A DNA stretch of 64,000 nucleotides from JACCTU01 sp963809175 (GCA_963809175.1 CAWEIK010000003.1:806001-870000); one strand, 5' to 3'. Numbered from the stretch's first letter, positions 24,194-35,549 are shown. Made by a program: numbers and translations. The notes: a model not told the origin generated them from the letters alone.

Positions 24194-25671
24194 GGCAGAC
24201 GCTCGTACGCCGCCAGCGTGAGGAACTCGACGAACTCGTCGGAGAGGGCGACCTGCTCGAAGACCTCCTGCGCCTCGCGCGCCTCGTCGCCGATCTCCTC
24301 TGCCATCACCTTGCGGACGTCGTCCGGCGAGAAGTGGCCGGCGTGCACCCACTGCCAGACCTGCGAGCGCGAGATCTCCGCCGTCGCGACGTCCTCCATC
24401 AGGTTCTCGATCGCCGCGGCGCCCGTGCCGTTCAGCCAGGCGTCGAGGTAGCGCACGCCGACGCGGACGTTCAGGCGAAGCCCGTCGTCGGTCACCTCGC
24501 CGCCCGGAACGCGCAGGTCGAGGAGCTCGGCCGCGGTCGTGTCGACGTCCTCGCGGAGCCGTTCGAGCTGGTTCGGCCGCTCGAACTGCTCGAGCGCGAC
24601 CGGGACCAGGTCGGGGTGCGCGACCCACGTGCCGTCGAAGCCGTCCGACGCTTCCCGAACCTTGTCCTCCTTCACCTTCTGGAGCGCGACCTCGTTCACC
24701 TCGGCGTCGCGGCGTGACGGGATGAACGCCGCCATGCCGCCGATCGCGTGCGCGCCGCGCCGGTGGCACGTGCTGCACGAGCAGCTCGGTGTAGGCGCGC
24801 ATGAACGGCACCGTCATCGAGACCTGCGGGCGATCCGGCAGCACCTCGCCCTGCGCGTGGAGCTTCTTGATCAGGCTGAAGATGTAGTCCCAGCGTCCGG
24901 CGTTCAGCGCGGTGATGTGGTCGCGGAGCTCGTAGAGGATCTCGTCCATCTCGAACGCCGCGAGCACGGTCTCGATCAGCACGGTCGCGCGGATCGAGCC
25001 GCGGTCGAGTCCGAGCTCGTCCTCGGCGAGCACGAAGGCCCGGCTCCAGAGCCGCGCCTCGCGGTGGCCCTCGAGCTTCGGGAGGTAGAAGTACGGCCCG
25101 GTGCCGCGGTCGAGCTGCTCGCGCGCGTTGTGGAAGACGCAGAGGCCGAAGTCGAACAGGCTCGCGGAGACCGGCTCGCCGTCGACCTCGAAGTGACGCT
25201 CGGGCAGGTGCCAGCCGCGCGGGCGGACGACCAGCGTCGCGATCTCGTCGTTCAGCCGGTAGCTCTTCTCGCCCTGCTCGAGCGCGATCGTGCGCCGTAC
25301 CGCGTCGCGTACGTTCCGCTGGCCGTCGACGACGTTCGCCCACGTCGGCGAGCACGCGTCCTCGAAGTCGGCCATGAAGACCTTCGCGCCCGAGTTGAGC
25401 GCGTTGATCATCATCTTGCGCTCGACCGGGCCGGTGATCTCGACGCGGCGGTCCTGCAGGTCGGCCGGGGCAGGGCGCACGCGCCAGTCGTCGTCCCGCA
25501 CCTGCTTCGTCTCGGCGAGGAAGTCCGGTCGCTCGCCGGCGTCGAGGCGCACCTGCCGCTCGGCGCGCGCACGGAGCACGTCGAGCCGCTCTGCGTTGAG
25601 CTCGCGGTGGAGGCGCTCGACGAACGCGAGCGCCTCCTTCGTCAGGACATCCGTCGTCTCGAGCAGCCCAC

Positions 25672-25675
<4 letters not shown>
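24190..25675 (-). CDS. aceB: Malate synthase A (one frame break)
   Basis: 494 residues after one +1 break near 24774, where QTCHRRGAHAIGGMAAFIPSR is restored. The enzyme condenses acetyl-CoA with glyoxylate to malate. Motifs: GAKVFMADFEDACSPTW, catalytic region VVRPRGWHLPERH, YFYLPKLEGHREARLW, GLDRGSIRATVLIETVLAAFEMDEILYEL, GRWDYIFSLIKK, GFDGTWVAHPDLVP and GVRYLDAWLNGTGAAAI. The GTG at 25675 overlaps the aceA stop by 4 nt. Protein identity is certain; the break is probably a sequence error. Confidence 0.95.
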
Positions 25676-26985
<1,310 letters not shown>

Positions 26986-27009
26986 GATCTAGGCTCCTTT
27001 CGGGTCCAA

Positions 27010-27021
27010 AGACGACTGTCT
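27010..27021. promoter_or_regulatory. Possible GntR operator downstream of the aceA promoter
   Basis: AGACGACTGTCT, a near palindrome (10 of 12 bases symmetric), just after the -10 and at the expected transcription start of the aceA operon. FadR-type GntR proteins bind short palindromes in this position. Inference only. Confidence 0.4.
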
Positions 27022-27024
27022 CGG

Positions 27025-27053
27025 ATCCTAGATGGCCGCCCGGACGGCGTCAA
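27025..27053 (-). promoter_or_regulatory. Promoter of the aceA-aceB-gntR operon
   Basis: On the minus strand TTGACG (27053-27048), 17-bp spacer, TAGGAT (27030-27025). The transcript would start near 27018, giving a leader of about 30 nt with AAAGGAG. Confidence 0.8.
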
Positions 27054-27061
27054 ACAGCCGG

Positions 27062-28054
27062 CTACCGCGGTCCCCAGCGGACGACGCTGGCGGCCCAGGT
27101 GTAGCCGGTGCCGGCCGCGAGGAGGAGCACGAGGTCGCCGTCGGCGAGGTCGCCGGCGCGGGCAGCACGGTCGAGCGCGAGCAGCGGGTCGACCCCGCTC
27201 ATGTGCCCCGTGTCGTCCAGGTAGACGGTCCGCGACGGGTCGACGCCGAGCGTCCGCACGAGCTCGTCGTGCATCGAGCGCTTCGTGTGCAGCCCGCAGA
27301 GGAACGAGACGTCGGCCAGCGTCGCGCCCGAGCGCTCGAGCGCTCCCTCGGCCGCGCGAACGAAGTTCGGCAGGCTCACCTCGTCGAGCCGCTCCTTCAT
27401 CGCGGACGGGTCGGCGACGTCGAGGAACCGGTAGCCGCCGTTCATGTCGACGCTGCCGCCCGAGGGCACCTTCACCTGCAGCGAGAGCGACCCGTCCGTG
27501 ATCGCGTGCGAGGCGAGCAGCTCGTTGGCGGGCGCGTCGCGCTGCAGCAGCATCGCCACCGCGCCGTCGCCGAAGTTGAACATGAACCGCGAGCGCTCGT
27601 TGCCGTAGTCGAGGAGGTACGACTCCCGCGAGGCGCCCACGAGCAGGAGGCTGCGCAGGCCGTCGTCCCCGACGAGGTAGTTGCGCGCGAGCCGCAGCGC
27701 CATCGGGCCGCCGCACGAGACGTTGGCGTACTCGAGCGCGAGCGCGTTCACGCAGCCGAGGCGGTGCGCGATCCACGGCGCGGCCTGCCAGACCGCGTAG
27801 TCGCGCCACATCGAGCCGAAGTAGACGACCGCGTCGATCCCTGCGGGATCGACGCGGTGCTCTTCGATGAGACGAGTTGCTGCGGACACGCAGAGATCGC
27901 TGACGTGCTCGTCGGGAGCCGCGATGTGCTTGCCGCGCAGGCCGAACTTCTCGACGAGCACCTGCTCCGGGATCCCGCTCGCGTCCGAGATCTCGGCCGC
28001 CGTCATCCAGCGCTCGGGCAGGTAGGCGGCGCTCGCCGCGATCCCGACCGTCAC
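27062..28054 (-). CDS. FabH-like ketoacyl synthase (thiolase fold) with altered third catalytic residue
   Basis: 330 residues. Thiolase fold of the KAS III/OleA group: catalytic cysteine in LEYANVSCGGPMALRLARN, FNFGDGAVAMLL, histidine in FLCGLHTKRSMHDEL. Where FabH has Asn in a GNT motif, this protein has DDTGHMSGVDP, so His or Asp may take that place. It would join acyl-CoA units, but whether it makes a ketoacyl, beta-lactone or aromatic product is unclear. The GTG at 28054 overlaps the TetR stop by 4 nt. It ends the long operon that begins with livK at 35509. Confidence 0.8.
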   Translation of the reverse strand: MTVGIAASAAYLPERWMTAAEISDASGIPEQVLVEKFGLRGKHIAAPDEHVSDLCVSAATRLIEEHRVDPAGIDAVVYFGSMWRDYAVWQAAPWIAHRLGCVNALALEYANVSCGGPMALRLARNYLVGDDGLRSLLLVGASRESYLLDYGNERSRFMFNFGDGAVAMLLQRDAPANELLASHAITDGSLSLQVKVPSGGSVDMNGGYRFLDVADPSAMKERLDEVSLPNFVRAAEGALERSGATLADVSFLCGLHTKRSMHDELVRTLGVDPSRTVYLDDTGHMSGVDPLLALDRAARAGDLADGDLVLLLAAGTGYTWAASVVRWGPR

Positions 28055-28669
28055 GGGCGAGCCTCGAGCACGCAGCCGATGATCCGCTCGAGCTCGTCGA
28101 GAACCGACTTCGGCATCTTGTCGCGGTTCTCCATCAGGATCCAGCGCAGGCCGATCAGCTCGCCCATCCCCATCAGCGCCCACGCGGTGACCTTCGGGTC
28201 GACGTCGCCGATCTCGCCCGACTCGACCGCCTCGCGGAGCCCCTCGACGTAGCCCTCGGAGAGCCGGTCGTAGTGGTAGCGGAGCATCTCCGGGGAGACG
28301 AACTCCGCCTGGCGGATGATTCGGTAGAGCGCCTTGTGCTCGCTCGTGAAGCGGAAGTACGCGGCGAAGCCGAGCACCTCTGCCTCGACGCGCGTGGTGC
28401 CCTTGGACGACGCTTCCTTCATCGCGTGCCGCACGCGGCTGTTCAGGTCGCGGACGAGCTCGTCGAAGATCTGCTTCTTGCTCTCGAAGTAGAGGTAGAA
28501 GGTGCCCTGCGCGACGCCTGCGGCCTCGGTGATCTTCACGATCGACGCCTCGTGGAAGCCGACGTCCGCGAAGATCTGCTCCGCCGCCTCGAGCAGGCGA
28601 CCTCGCGTGCGCACGCCGCGGCCCGAGAGCGTGCGGCCGTCGGCTCCGAGCGGGACGCGTCTCGGTCAC
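28051..28669 (-). CDS. TetR-family regulator (one frame break near the N-terminus)
   Basis: About 205 residues. The TetR helix-turn-helix reads TRGRLLEAAEQIFADVGFHEASIVKITEAAGVAQGTFYLYFESKKQIFDEL. Only a start at 28614 gives one open frame; a GTG at 28669 that overlaps the synthetase stop, with a +1 break near 28650, gives the more typical N-terminus VTETRP...GADGRTLSGRGVRTR. The length from 28051 to 28669 is 3n+1, as expected for one extra base. It lies between the synthetase and the FabH-like gene and presumably senses a CoA ester made by this operon. Confidence 0.85.
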
Positions 28670-30109
28670 GCCGGCGACCCCCGCGCGCAGCTCGTCCTTC
28701 AGCACCTTGTTCATCCCCGAGCGCGGGAGCTCGTCGAGGAACCGCACGGAGGCGGGCACCTTGAAGCGCGCGAGCCGCGCGCGGCACGCCTCGAGGAGCT
28801 CCTCGGCCGAGAGCGAGACGCCGGGCTCCAGCACGACGAACGCCACGCCGACCTCGCCCCAGCGCTCGTCGGGCACACCGAGCACCGCCGCGTCTGCGAC
28901 GCCGTCGATCGAGAGCAGCGCGTCCTCGACCTCCGCCGGGTAGACGTTCTCGCCGCCCGAGATGTACATCTCCTTCAGGCGGCCGCTGATCCGGTAGTAG
29001 CCCTCGTCGTCGCGCTCGGCGAGGTCACCGGTGCGCAGCCAGCCGTCGACCATCGTCTCCGCGGTCGCCTCCGGGTTCCGCCAGTAGCCGGCGAAGACGT
29101 TCGGGCCGCGCACGAGCAGCTCGCTCTCGTCGGAGAGCGCCACCTCGACCTGCGGATACGGCTTGCCCGCGTAGCCGGCCTTGCGCACCGCGTCCTCCGG
29201 CGGCAGGCAGAGCACGTTCGGGGCGGCCTCGGTCAGGCCGTAGCCCTGCACGATCTCGACCCCGCGCTCGCGCCACGTCTCGAGCAGCGCAAGCGGCATC
29301 GGGGCGCCGCCGACGACCGCGCGGCGGAGCGAGGAGAGGTCGGCGTCCGCGAAGCGCGGCGACTGCGACATGAAGAGGTAGTTCGCGGGCACGCCCATCG
29401 TCGTCGTGATCGCGCTTGCGCTCGATCAGCTCGAGGCAGCGGTCGGGCTCGAACGTGCGCTCGAGCACGACGCGCGCGCCCTTCCACCACGAGAGCAGCG
29501 CCTGGACGTTCCAACCGCCGCAGTGGAACTGCGGGAGCACCTGCAGGACGACGTCGTCGCCCGAGATCCCGGTCGCGACGTCGAAGCCGACGTTCGTCCA
29601 GAAGCAGTTCGCGTGCGTGAGGAGCGCGCCCTTCGGCTTGCCGGTCGTGCCCGACGTGTAGACGAGCAGCAGCGGATCGTCGTCCTGCGCGAGTCAAGTA
29701 GCAGACTGTTACTTGTTGTCGGCACGGCCAGCGGCTCGAACGGCCAGTCGGTCGCAGCTCGCGCGAGCTCCGCGTACTCCGCCTCGACGAGGAACAGCGC
29801 GGGGTCGGAGTCCGCGAGTTGGTACGCGAGCTCGGGAGCGGTCAGGCGCCAGCTGAGCGGCGCGAGGATCAGCCCGAGCCGCGCGCAGGCGAAGAAGACC
29901 GCGACGTGCTCGGGCGTGTTGCCGGTCAGCGTCGCGACGCGGTCGCCGCGGCGCAGGCCGCGCTCGGCGAACGACGCCGCGAGCCGGATCGCCGACTCGT
30001 CCAGCTCGCGGTAGGCGACCTCGCGGTCGTGGTAGTCGATCGCGACGCGATCCGGCGTCGTGCGCGCGCGGTCCGCGAGCCAGCGTCCGAGCGTCAGCCG
30101 CCCGCTCAT
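28666..30109 (-). CDS. Acyl-CoA synthetase (AMP-forming), three frame breaks
   Basis: About 480 residues. The ANL-family protein starts MSGRLTLGRWLADRARTTPDRVAI (30109). After a break in an odd palindrome near 29700 comes P3 LLLVYTSGTTGKPKGALLTH, then QFHCGGWNVQALL; after a break near 29412 comes TTTMGVPANYLFM, GYGLTEAAPNV (A5), GWLRTGDLAERDDEGYYRISGR (A8) and GRLKEMYISGGENVYPAEVE, and near the end SGMNKVLKDELR with the catalytic lysine. A third break in GGGGG near 28680 restores a stop that overlaps the TetR start. It activates a carboxylic acid to its CoA ester, with AMP release. The ATG overlaps the hydrolase stop. Confidence 0.88.
29695..29715. repeat. AT-rich 21-bp palindrome inside the acyl-CoA synthetase gene
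   Basis: CAAGTAGCAG (29695-29704), a central A, CTGTTACTTG (29706-29715): nine Watson-Crick pairs and one G-T pair. It is far poorer in G+C than its surroundings, encodes an atypical TSNSLLLDS stretch and lies exactly where the synthetase changes frame just before its P-loop. It could be a small insertion, a linker or an assembly join. Confidence 0.6.
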
Positions 30110-30889
30110 GCCAGAAACTCCGCGACGGTCTCTGCGAAGCGCTCGGGCTGCTCCCAGAAGAAGAGGTGTCCGCACCCGGAGAAGAGTTCGACGCGCGCGC
30201 CCGGGATCCGCTCCGCGAGCAGCACCGCGTTGCCTGGGTCGACGACGGCGTCCTCGGTGCCGTGGAGGATCAACGTCGGCGCGGTGATCTCGAGCGCCGA
30301 GCCGTCGAAGCCCATCCCCGCCGCCGCCTGGCCCTGCCAGCCGAGCGGATCGGGCGGGTTGGCGACGCGCCGCTCGTAGAGGTCGTCGACGAGCGACCGG
30401 TCGGCGTGTGGCGCGAGCGCGTTCTCGACGAAGCGCCGCATCGCGACCTCGGGCGCGAGCGTCGCGGCCTCCTGCATCAGCGCGACGGTTTGCGCGGGCA
30501 TCGCCAACGCGCCAACGCCACCCGGAGTCGTGCACGCGAGCACCAGCCGGTCGACACGTTCGGGGAAGGCCGCGGCGAGCTCCTGCGCGGCCATTCCGCC
30601 GAGGCTCGCCCCGACGACGTGCGCGCGCTCCACTCCCGCGTCGTCGAGCACCGCGAGCCCGTCCTCGGCCAGCTGGCGGGCCGTGTACGGGGGAGGCGGC
30701 ACGTCGCTCTCGCCGATCCCGCGGTTGTCGAAGTTCAGGACGCGGAACCGCTCGGCGAGCGCGGGGACGATCGGGTCCCAGCTCCAGCGCGCGTAGCCGA
30801 TCCCCTGCATGAGCAGGAGCGCCGGACCGTCGCCGACCGACTCGTACGCGATCCGCACGCCCGGCGCTGTCCGCGAACGTGGCGCTCAC
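30106..30889 (-). CDS. Alpha/beta-hydrolase (one frame break)
   Basis: About 260 residues. Start VSATFADSAG at the GTG 30889, which overlaps the livM stop; a +1 break in GGG near 30868 leads to VRIAYESVGDGPALLLMQGIGYARWSWDPIVPAL. Nucleophile elbow GASLGG (Ser), DNRGIGESD, acid in LHGTEDAVVDP and histidine in FSGCGHLFFWEQPERF complete the catalytic triad. The substrate is unknown; related enzymes open lactones, dienelactones or thioesters. Transcribed with the Liv genes and the CoA synthetase. Confidence 0.88.
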
Positions 30890-31969
30890 GCCCCGGCCTC
30901 CGCCTCGCGCCCGACGCGATGCTCGAGCAGGCGCAGCCCGCGCCGTCGCCCTCGACCACCGAACCCGGCGAGCCCGCCCGGCAGGAAGAAGACGATCAGG
31001 ATGAAGAGCACGCCGAGGACGAAGAGCGGCTCGGAGAGCGGAATCCGAAGGACGGACGGCAGGTCCTGGATCCGCTCGTGCTCGACGAACGCGGGCAGAC
31101 GCTGGTCGAGGAAGGTGTAGAGGAACGCGCCGAGGATCGGCCCCCAGAGCGTGCCCGTGCCGCCGATCACGACCATCACGAGCAGCGACAGCGTGAACGA
31201 CGCGGAGACGACCTGCGGCGACGCGCCCGTCCCGAGCAGGAGCAGGTAGACGATCCCGCCGAGCGTCGCAAGGAACGACGCGATCGCGAACGACAGGAGC
31301 TTGAAGCCGAAGGGCCGCAGCCCGATCACCTCGACGCGCTGCTCGTTCTCGCGGATCGCGCGCCAGACGTGACCCGGCGACGACGCGAGCGACCAGCGCA
31401 CGACGAGCACGACGAACACGAGGTAGCCGAGCGCGAGCCAGTAGAGGTGCTTCGTGTTCACGACGCCGACGAGCGCGGACGGCAGCTTCTCGTACGCAAG
31501 CGGCAGCCCCTCCTCCCCGCCGGTCAGGTTGTCCGGGTTCTTCTGCACGAGCACGACGCCCGCCTGCGCGAACGCGAGCGTCACCATCGCGAACGCGATC
31601 CCGCTCACGCGCAGGCTGACCGAGCCGACGACGATCGGCAGCACGAGCCCGACGGCGAGCGTGACGAGGACCGCCTGCCACAGCTCCCAGCGCTCGAGCG
31701 CGATCGCCATCACGTAGACGCCGGCCGCGAAGTAGAGCGCGTGCCCGAACGAGAGCAGCCCGGTGTGCCCGAAGAGCAGGTCGTAGCTCATCGCGACGCC
31801 CGACGAAGATCAGGCAGAGGCCGAGCAGGGTCAGCGTGCCGGGACTGTCGAGCGGGGACGAGAAGATGCCGTGCGTGTCCCACGAGAGCGTCGGCACCGC
31901 CGCGAGGAACGCGAGCACGGCGAGCGCGAAGACGATGCCGGCCGCGCGTCTCAATGCGCCAGCTGCCAT
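30886..31969 (-). CDS. livM: Liv-type ABC permease LivM (system 2, one frame break)
   Basis: About 360 residues. N-terminus MAAGALRRAAGIVFALAVLAFLAAVP, then after a +1 break (GGG) near 31798 VAMSYDLLFGHTGLLSFGHALYFAAGVYVMAIA, the LivM signature, and the coupling loop GHVWRAIRENEQRVEVIGL. About eight to nine membrane helices. Its start lies 19 bp inside the end of livH and its stop overlaps the hydrolase start. Confidence 0.88.
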
Positions 31970-32846
31970 TTGCCGGCGAGCCCGCTCGGGCGGATGAGCA
32001 GCGTCAGCGCGAGCAGCATGATCACCGCGAGGTCGCCGACGCCCGACGACGCGTAGTAGTTCGCGTACTGCTGCGTCAGCCCGACGATCACGGCGGCGAC
32101 GGCGGAGCCACCGATCGAGCCGAGCCCGCCGATCACGACGACGATGAACGCGAAGATCAGCAGCGACGTGCCGCGCTCCGGGTCGATCGCGCCGAAGTAG
32201 ACGCCGGAGAGCACGCCGGCGAGCGCCGCGGCGACTCCGCCGAGCGCGAAGACGAGCGTGAACGCCTTGCGCACGTCGATCCCGAGCGCGGTCACCATCG
32301 CGCGGTTCTCGACGCCGGCGCGGATGATCAGCCCGTAGCGCGTGTAGCGGAGGAACGCGAGCAGGCCGATCAAGACCGCGACCGCGACGCCGATCTCGAC
32401 GAAGCGGTCGTTCGGCACTTCCGCGCCGAGGACCGAGGTCGTCTCGTAGAGCCAGCCCGGCACCTCGAAGATCCGCTCGGTCGGGCCCCAGATCCCCTGC
32501 AGCAGCGCGACGAGCGCGAGCGAGAGGCCGACGGTCACGAGCACCTGCTCGATGTGGCGCAGGTAGAGCGGCCGGATCAGCACGAGCTCGACGAGCACGG
32601 CGAGCACGCCGCCGACGATCAGCCCGAGCAGGCTCGCGAGCAGGAAGCGCGGCACGATCGACTCGATCGTCCCCGCAGCCGGTCCGAGAACCACCACGCG
32701 GCGTACGCGCCGACGGAGAGGAACGCGCCGTGCGCGAAGTTGAGCACGCCCATCAGCCCGTAGATGAGCGACAGCCCCGACGCGATCAGGAAGTACATCG
32801 CGCCGAGCCCGAGCCCCGTGATCGTGAGCAGGACGAAGGTGCTCAT
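31951..32846 (-). CDS. livH: Liv-type ABC permease LivH (system 2, one frame break)
   Basis: About 298 residues. MSTFVLLTITGLGLGAMYFLIASGLSLIYGLMGVLNFAHGAFLSVGAYAAWW is the LivH N-terminus; a -1 break near 32680 leads to AAGTIESIVPRFLLASLLG and on to RYTRYGLIIRAGVENRAMVTALGID (coupling loop) and FIVVVIGGLGSIGGS. The ATG at 32846 overlaps the livF stop (ATGA). Confidence 0.88.
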
Positions 32847-33558
32847 CCGGCGACTCCGAGGAAGCGACGCACCTGCGCCGGGTCGGCGAGCAGCGTCCGC
32901 GCGTCGCCCGATGGACGACGCGCCCCTGGTCGAGGACGACCGCGTCCCGCGCGATCCGCCGCACGACGCCGAGGTTCTGCTCGACGAGCAGGATCGTGGC
33001 GAACTCACTCGCCCGCTCGAGCACGTCGGCGACCTGCGTGACGAGGAACGGCGCGAGCCCCTTCGTCGGCTCGTCGATCAGGAGCAGACGGTTGTCGTTG
33101 AGGAGCGCCCGCGCGATCGCGAGCATCTGCTGCTGCCCTCCCGAGAGCGTGCCGGCGCGCTGGCGTCCGCGGTCGCGCAGCTCGGGGAAGAGGTCGTAGA
33201 CGAGCTCGTAGCGCGGCTCGTCGTCACGCTCGGCGAGACGGAGGTTCTCTTCGACGCTGAGCCCGGCGAAGACGTCGCGGTCCTCGGGGACGTAGCCGAC
33301 GCCGCGCCGCACGATCTCGTGCGTCGGCAGTCGCCCGACGTCCTCACCGACCAGCTCGATCCTGCCGCGACGCGGGACGAGGCCCATGATCCCGCGCAAC
33401 GTCGTCGTCTTGCCGACGCCGTTCCTACCGAGCAGCGCGGTGACGGTGCCCTCGGCGACGTCGAACGAGACGCCCTGGAGGACGTGCGACTCGCCGAGGT
33501 AGCAGTGGACGTCGTCGAGCGCGAGGACGGTCGCGCGCTCTGCTGCGACGGCTGTCAC
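32843..33558 (-). CDS. livF: Liv-type ABC ATPase LivF (system 2, one frame break)
   Basis: About 238 residues. Walker A GRNGVGKTT, signature LSGGQQQMLAIARALL, Walker B LLLIDEPTKGLAP, switch VEQNLGVVRR. A -1 break near 32910 is needed to read the normal end HRGDARTLLADPAQVRRFLGVAG, whose TGA overlaps the livH ATG. The ATG is at 33558. Confidence 0.9.
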
Positions 33559-34314
33559 AGCGGCTCTCCGAGGTACGCCTCCTGCACTTCCGCGTTCTCC
33601 ATCACGCGCTGCGGCGTGTCGATCGCGAGCAGGGCGCCGTGGTGCATGACGGCGATGCGCTCGGCGAGACCGGTGACGACGCCGATGTGGTGCTCGACCA
33701 TCAGCACCGTCTTGTGTTCCTCGACGTGCACCGAGCGGATCACGTCGACGAGCCCCGGAACGTCACCCGCGCTGACGCCGGCCATCGGCTCGTCGAGCAG
33801 GATCACGTCCTTGTCGGCCGCGAGCAGCATCGCGAGCTCGAGCTTGCGCTTGTCCCCGTGCGGGAGCGAGCCCGCAACGACTCCGCCCACGCTCGCCGAG
33901 CCCGACCCGCCCGAGCGCCCACTGCGCGCGCTCGATCGCCTCGCCGAGCGACGAGGCGCGGCGCCAGATCCGGAGCGCGCCCCCGCGGCTGGCTTCCACG
34001 GCGAGCCTGACGTTCTCGAGCACGGGCAGCAGCGGGAAGACGCTCGAGATCTGGAACGTTCGCCCGAGCCCGGCCTGCGTCCGCTTGTGCACCGGCTCGT
34101 CGGTCACGTCGCGGCCCGCGAGCTCGATCCGCCCGGACGTCGGCCGCATCAGCCCCGAGAGCAGGTTGAAGAGCGTCGTCTTCCCCGCGCCGTTCGGCCC
34201 GATGATCCCGAGGAACTCGCCCGAAGGCACCTCGAGCTCGACACCGGCGACGATGGTTGCGCCGCCGATGTCGAGCCCGAGGTCTCGAGTCCTCAGGATC
34301 GGGGAGTCCGCCAA
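33555..34314 (-). CDS. livG: Liv-type ABC ATPase LivG (system 2, one frame break)
   Basis: About 252 residues. Walker A GPNGAGKTT, LivG feature GLGRTFQISSVFPLLPVLENV, then a +1 break in GGG near 33890, signature-like SLPHGDKRKLELAMLLA, Walker B VILLDEPMAGVSAGDV and switch VEHHIGVV. The TTG start at 34314 lies 4 bp after the livK stop; the stop overlaps livF. Confidence 0.9.
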
Positions 34315-34318
34315 CGAC

Positions 34319-35509
34319 CTACGGGAACTGCTTGGCCGCCGGCGCGGTGTTGCCGGCCGCGAACGTCTTCACGGGCACCGCCCGCCACTTGCCGTTCACC
34401 TGCCGCGTACGCACCTGGAACATCGGCTGCAGCATGGCATGGTCGGCCTGCCGGATCCGCTGCGCACCCTTCGGCGCGGCGAACTGCCAGCCCTCGAGCG
34501 CGCTGATCATCCGCTCGACGTCGTCACCGCCACGCGTGACCGCCCGCGCGATCATCTGCGCGGTCACGAAGCCGTCCGGCGTGAAGATGTCCGGCACCTG
34601 GTTCCGCCGCTTCATCTTCGCCACCAGCCAGTCGTTCACCTTGTTCTTGGGCGCCTCGGCGACGTAGTGCGAGAGGAAGTTCAGCCCTGGGACGTAGCTG
34701 CCCCACGTCAACCGCTCGGCGAGCCCCGTTGCGACCGTCGTGCCGCGGATCGTGCCCTGCTGCTCGAGCGCACGCCACATCGCGGGCGCGGTCGTGCCGG
34801 CCCAGGCGACGAAGAGCAGGTCGGGGTTCGCCTCGTTCGCGCGCTGCGCGAACGGCGTGAAGTCGTTCGCCGACAGCGGCACGAGCACCGAGGAGACGGT
34901 GTGACCCGCTCCGCCGAGGATCGCGCGCACGGCCGCAACGTTGCCCTGGCCGAACACGCTGTCCTGCGCGAAGACGACGACCTTGCGCCCGACGCCGCCA
35001 CCGAGGATGCCCTTCGCGGCGAGCACGTCCTGCGTGCTCTGACGGCCGGCCCGGAACGTGTACCGGTTGAGGCCGGTGACCGCGTCCGTTGCTGCAGGCC
35101 CGCTGATGAACAGCACGCGGTTCTGCGCGGCGAGCGGCGCGACCTGGAGCGCGACACCCGACGACGTGGAGCCGCCGATGATCTTGTAGCCCTGGCCGAT
35201 CAGATCGCGTGCTGCGGAGACTGCCTTCGCGGGGTCGCCCGCGTCGTCGACGTACCGGATCTGCACGGGACGTCCGTTGATCCGGTTCGTCCCCTTGGTG
35301 ACGTACTCCATGCCGAGCGTCAGCCCCTGTCGGAACTGCGCGCCGTACGCCGAGAGCAGCCCGGTGCGTGAGTAGACGATGCCGATCTTGACGGGGGCCG
35401 CAGCCTGCGTGCCCTCCGTGCTCCGTGTGCCTGCGCCCGCTGTGCCTGCAACGGCCGCGAGCGAAAGCACGAGGACGACGAGGAACGCCGCCCAGACCTT
35501 CCGATGCAT
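34319..35509 (-). CDS. livK: Liv-type ABC substrate-binding protein (system 2)
   Basis: 396 residues. Signal peptide (VWAAFLVVLVLSLAAVAGTAGA) and type I binding-protein fold starting VKIGIVYSRTGLLSAYGAQF. It is the first gene of a nine-gene leftward operon that continues livG-livF-livH-livM-hydrolase-CoA ligase-tetR-FabH-like. That company suggests that the ligand is an organic (perhaps aromatic or alicyclic) acid which is then made into a CoA ester, rather than a branched-chain amino acid. The ATG follows AAGGGAG. Confidence 0.9.
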   Translation of the reverse strand: MHRKVWAAFLVVLVLSLAAVAGTAGAGTRSTEGTQAAAPVKIGIVYSRTGLLSAYGAQFRQGLTLGMEYVTKGTNRINGRPVQIRYVDDAGDPAKAVSAARDLIGQGYKIIGGSTSSGVALQVAPLAAQNRVLFISGPAATDAVTGLNRYTFRAGRQSTQDVLAAKGILGGGVGRKVVVFAQDSVFGQGNVAAVRAILGGAGHTVSSVLVPLSANDFTPFAQRANEANPDLLFVAWAGTTAPAMWRALEQQGTIRGTTVATGLAERLTWGSYVPGLNFLSHYVAEAPKNKVNDWLVAKMKRRNQVPDIFTPDGFVTAQMIARAVTRGGDDVERMISALEGWQFAAPKGAQRIRQADHAMLQPMFQVRTRQVNGKWRAVPVKTFAAGNTAPAAKQFP

Positions 35510-35528
35510 GAGACTCCCTTCGGAAACT

Positions 35529-35547
35529 GAGACCCGATTCAGGTCTC
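35529..35547. promoter_or_regulatory. Inverted repeat GAGACC-N7-GGTCTC in the livK leader
   Basis: Perfect 6-bp arms (35529-35534, 35542-35547) just downstream of the livK -10 box, at the expected transcript start. A candidate operator for the TetR protein of the operon. Confidence 0.45.
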
Positions 35548-35549
35548 GT

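Noticed and set aside
27062..29398. Apparent fusion of acyl-CoA synthetase, TetR region and FabH-like protein in one frame
   Set aside because: The synthetase frame stays open only because a stop was lost in a GGGGG run near 28680; the TetR gene lies in another frame between them and 4-nt overlaps fit three separate genes.
31951..33558. livF-livH fusion protein of 535 residues
   Set aside because: It arises from two -1 breaks (near 32910 and 32680); the normal LivF end with TGA overlapping the livH ATG is present in the neighbouring frame.
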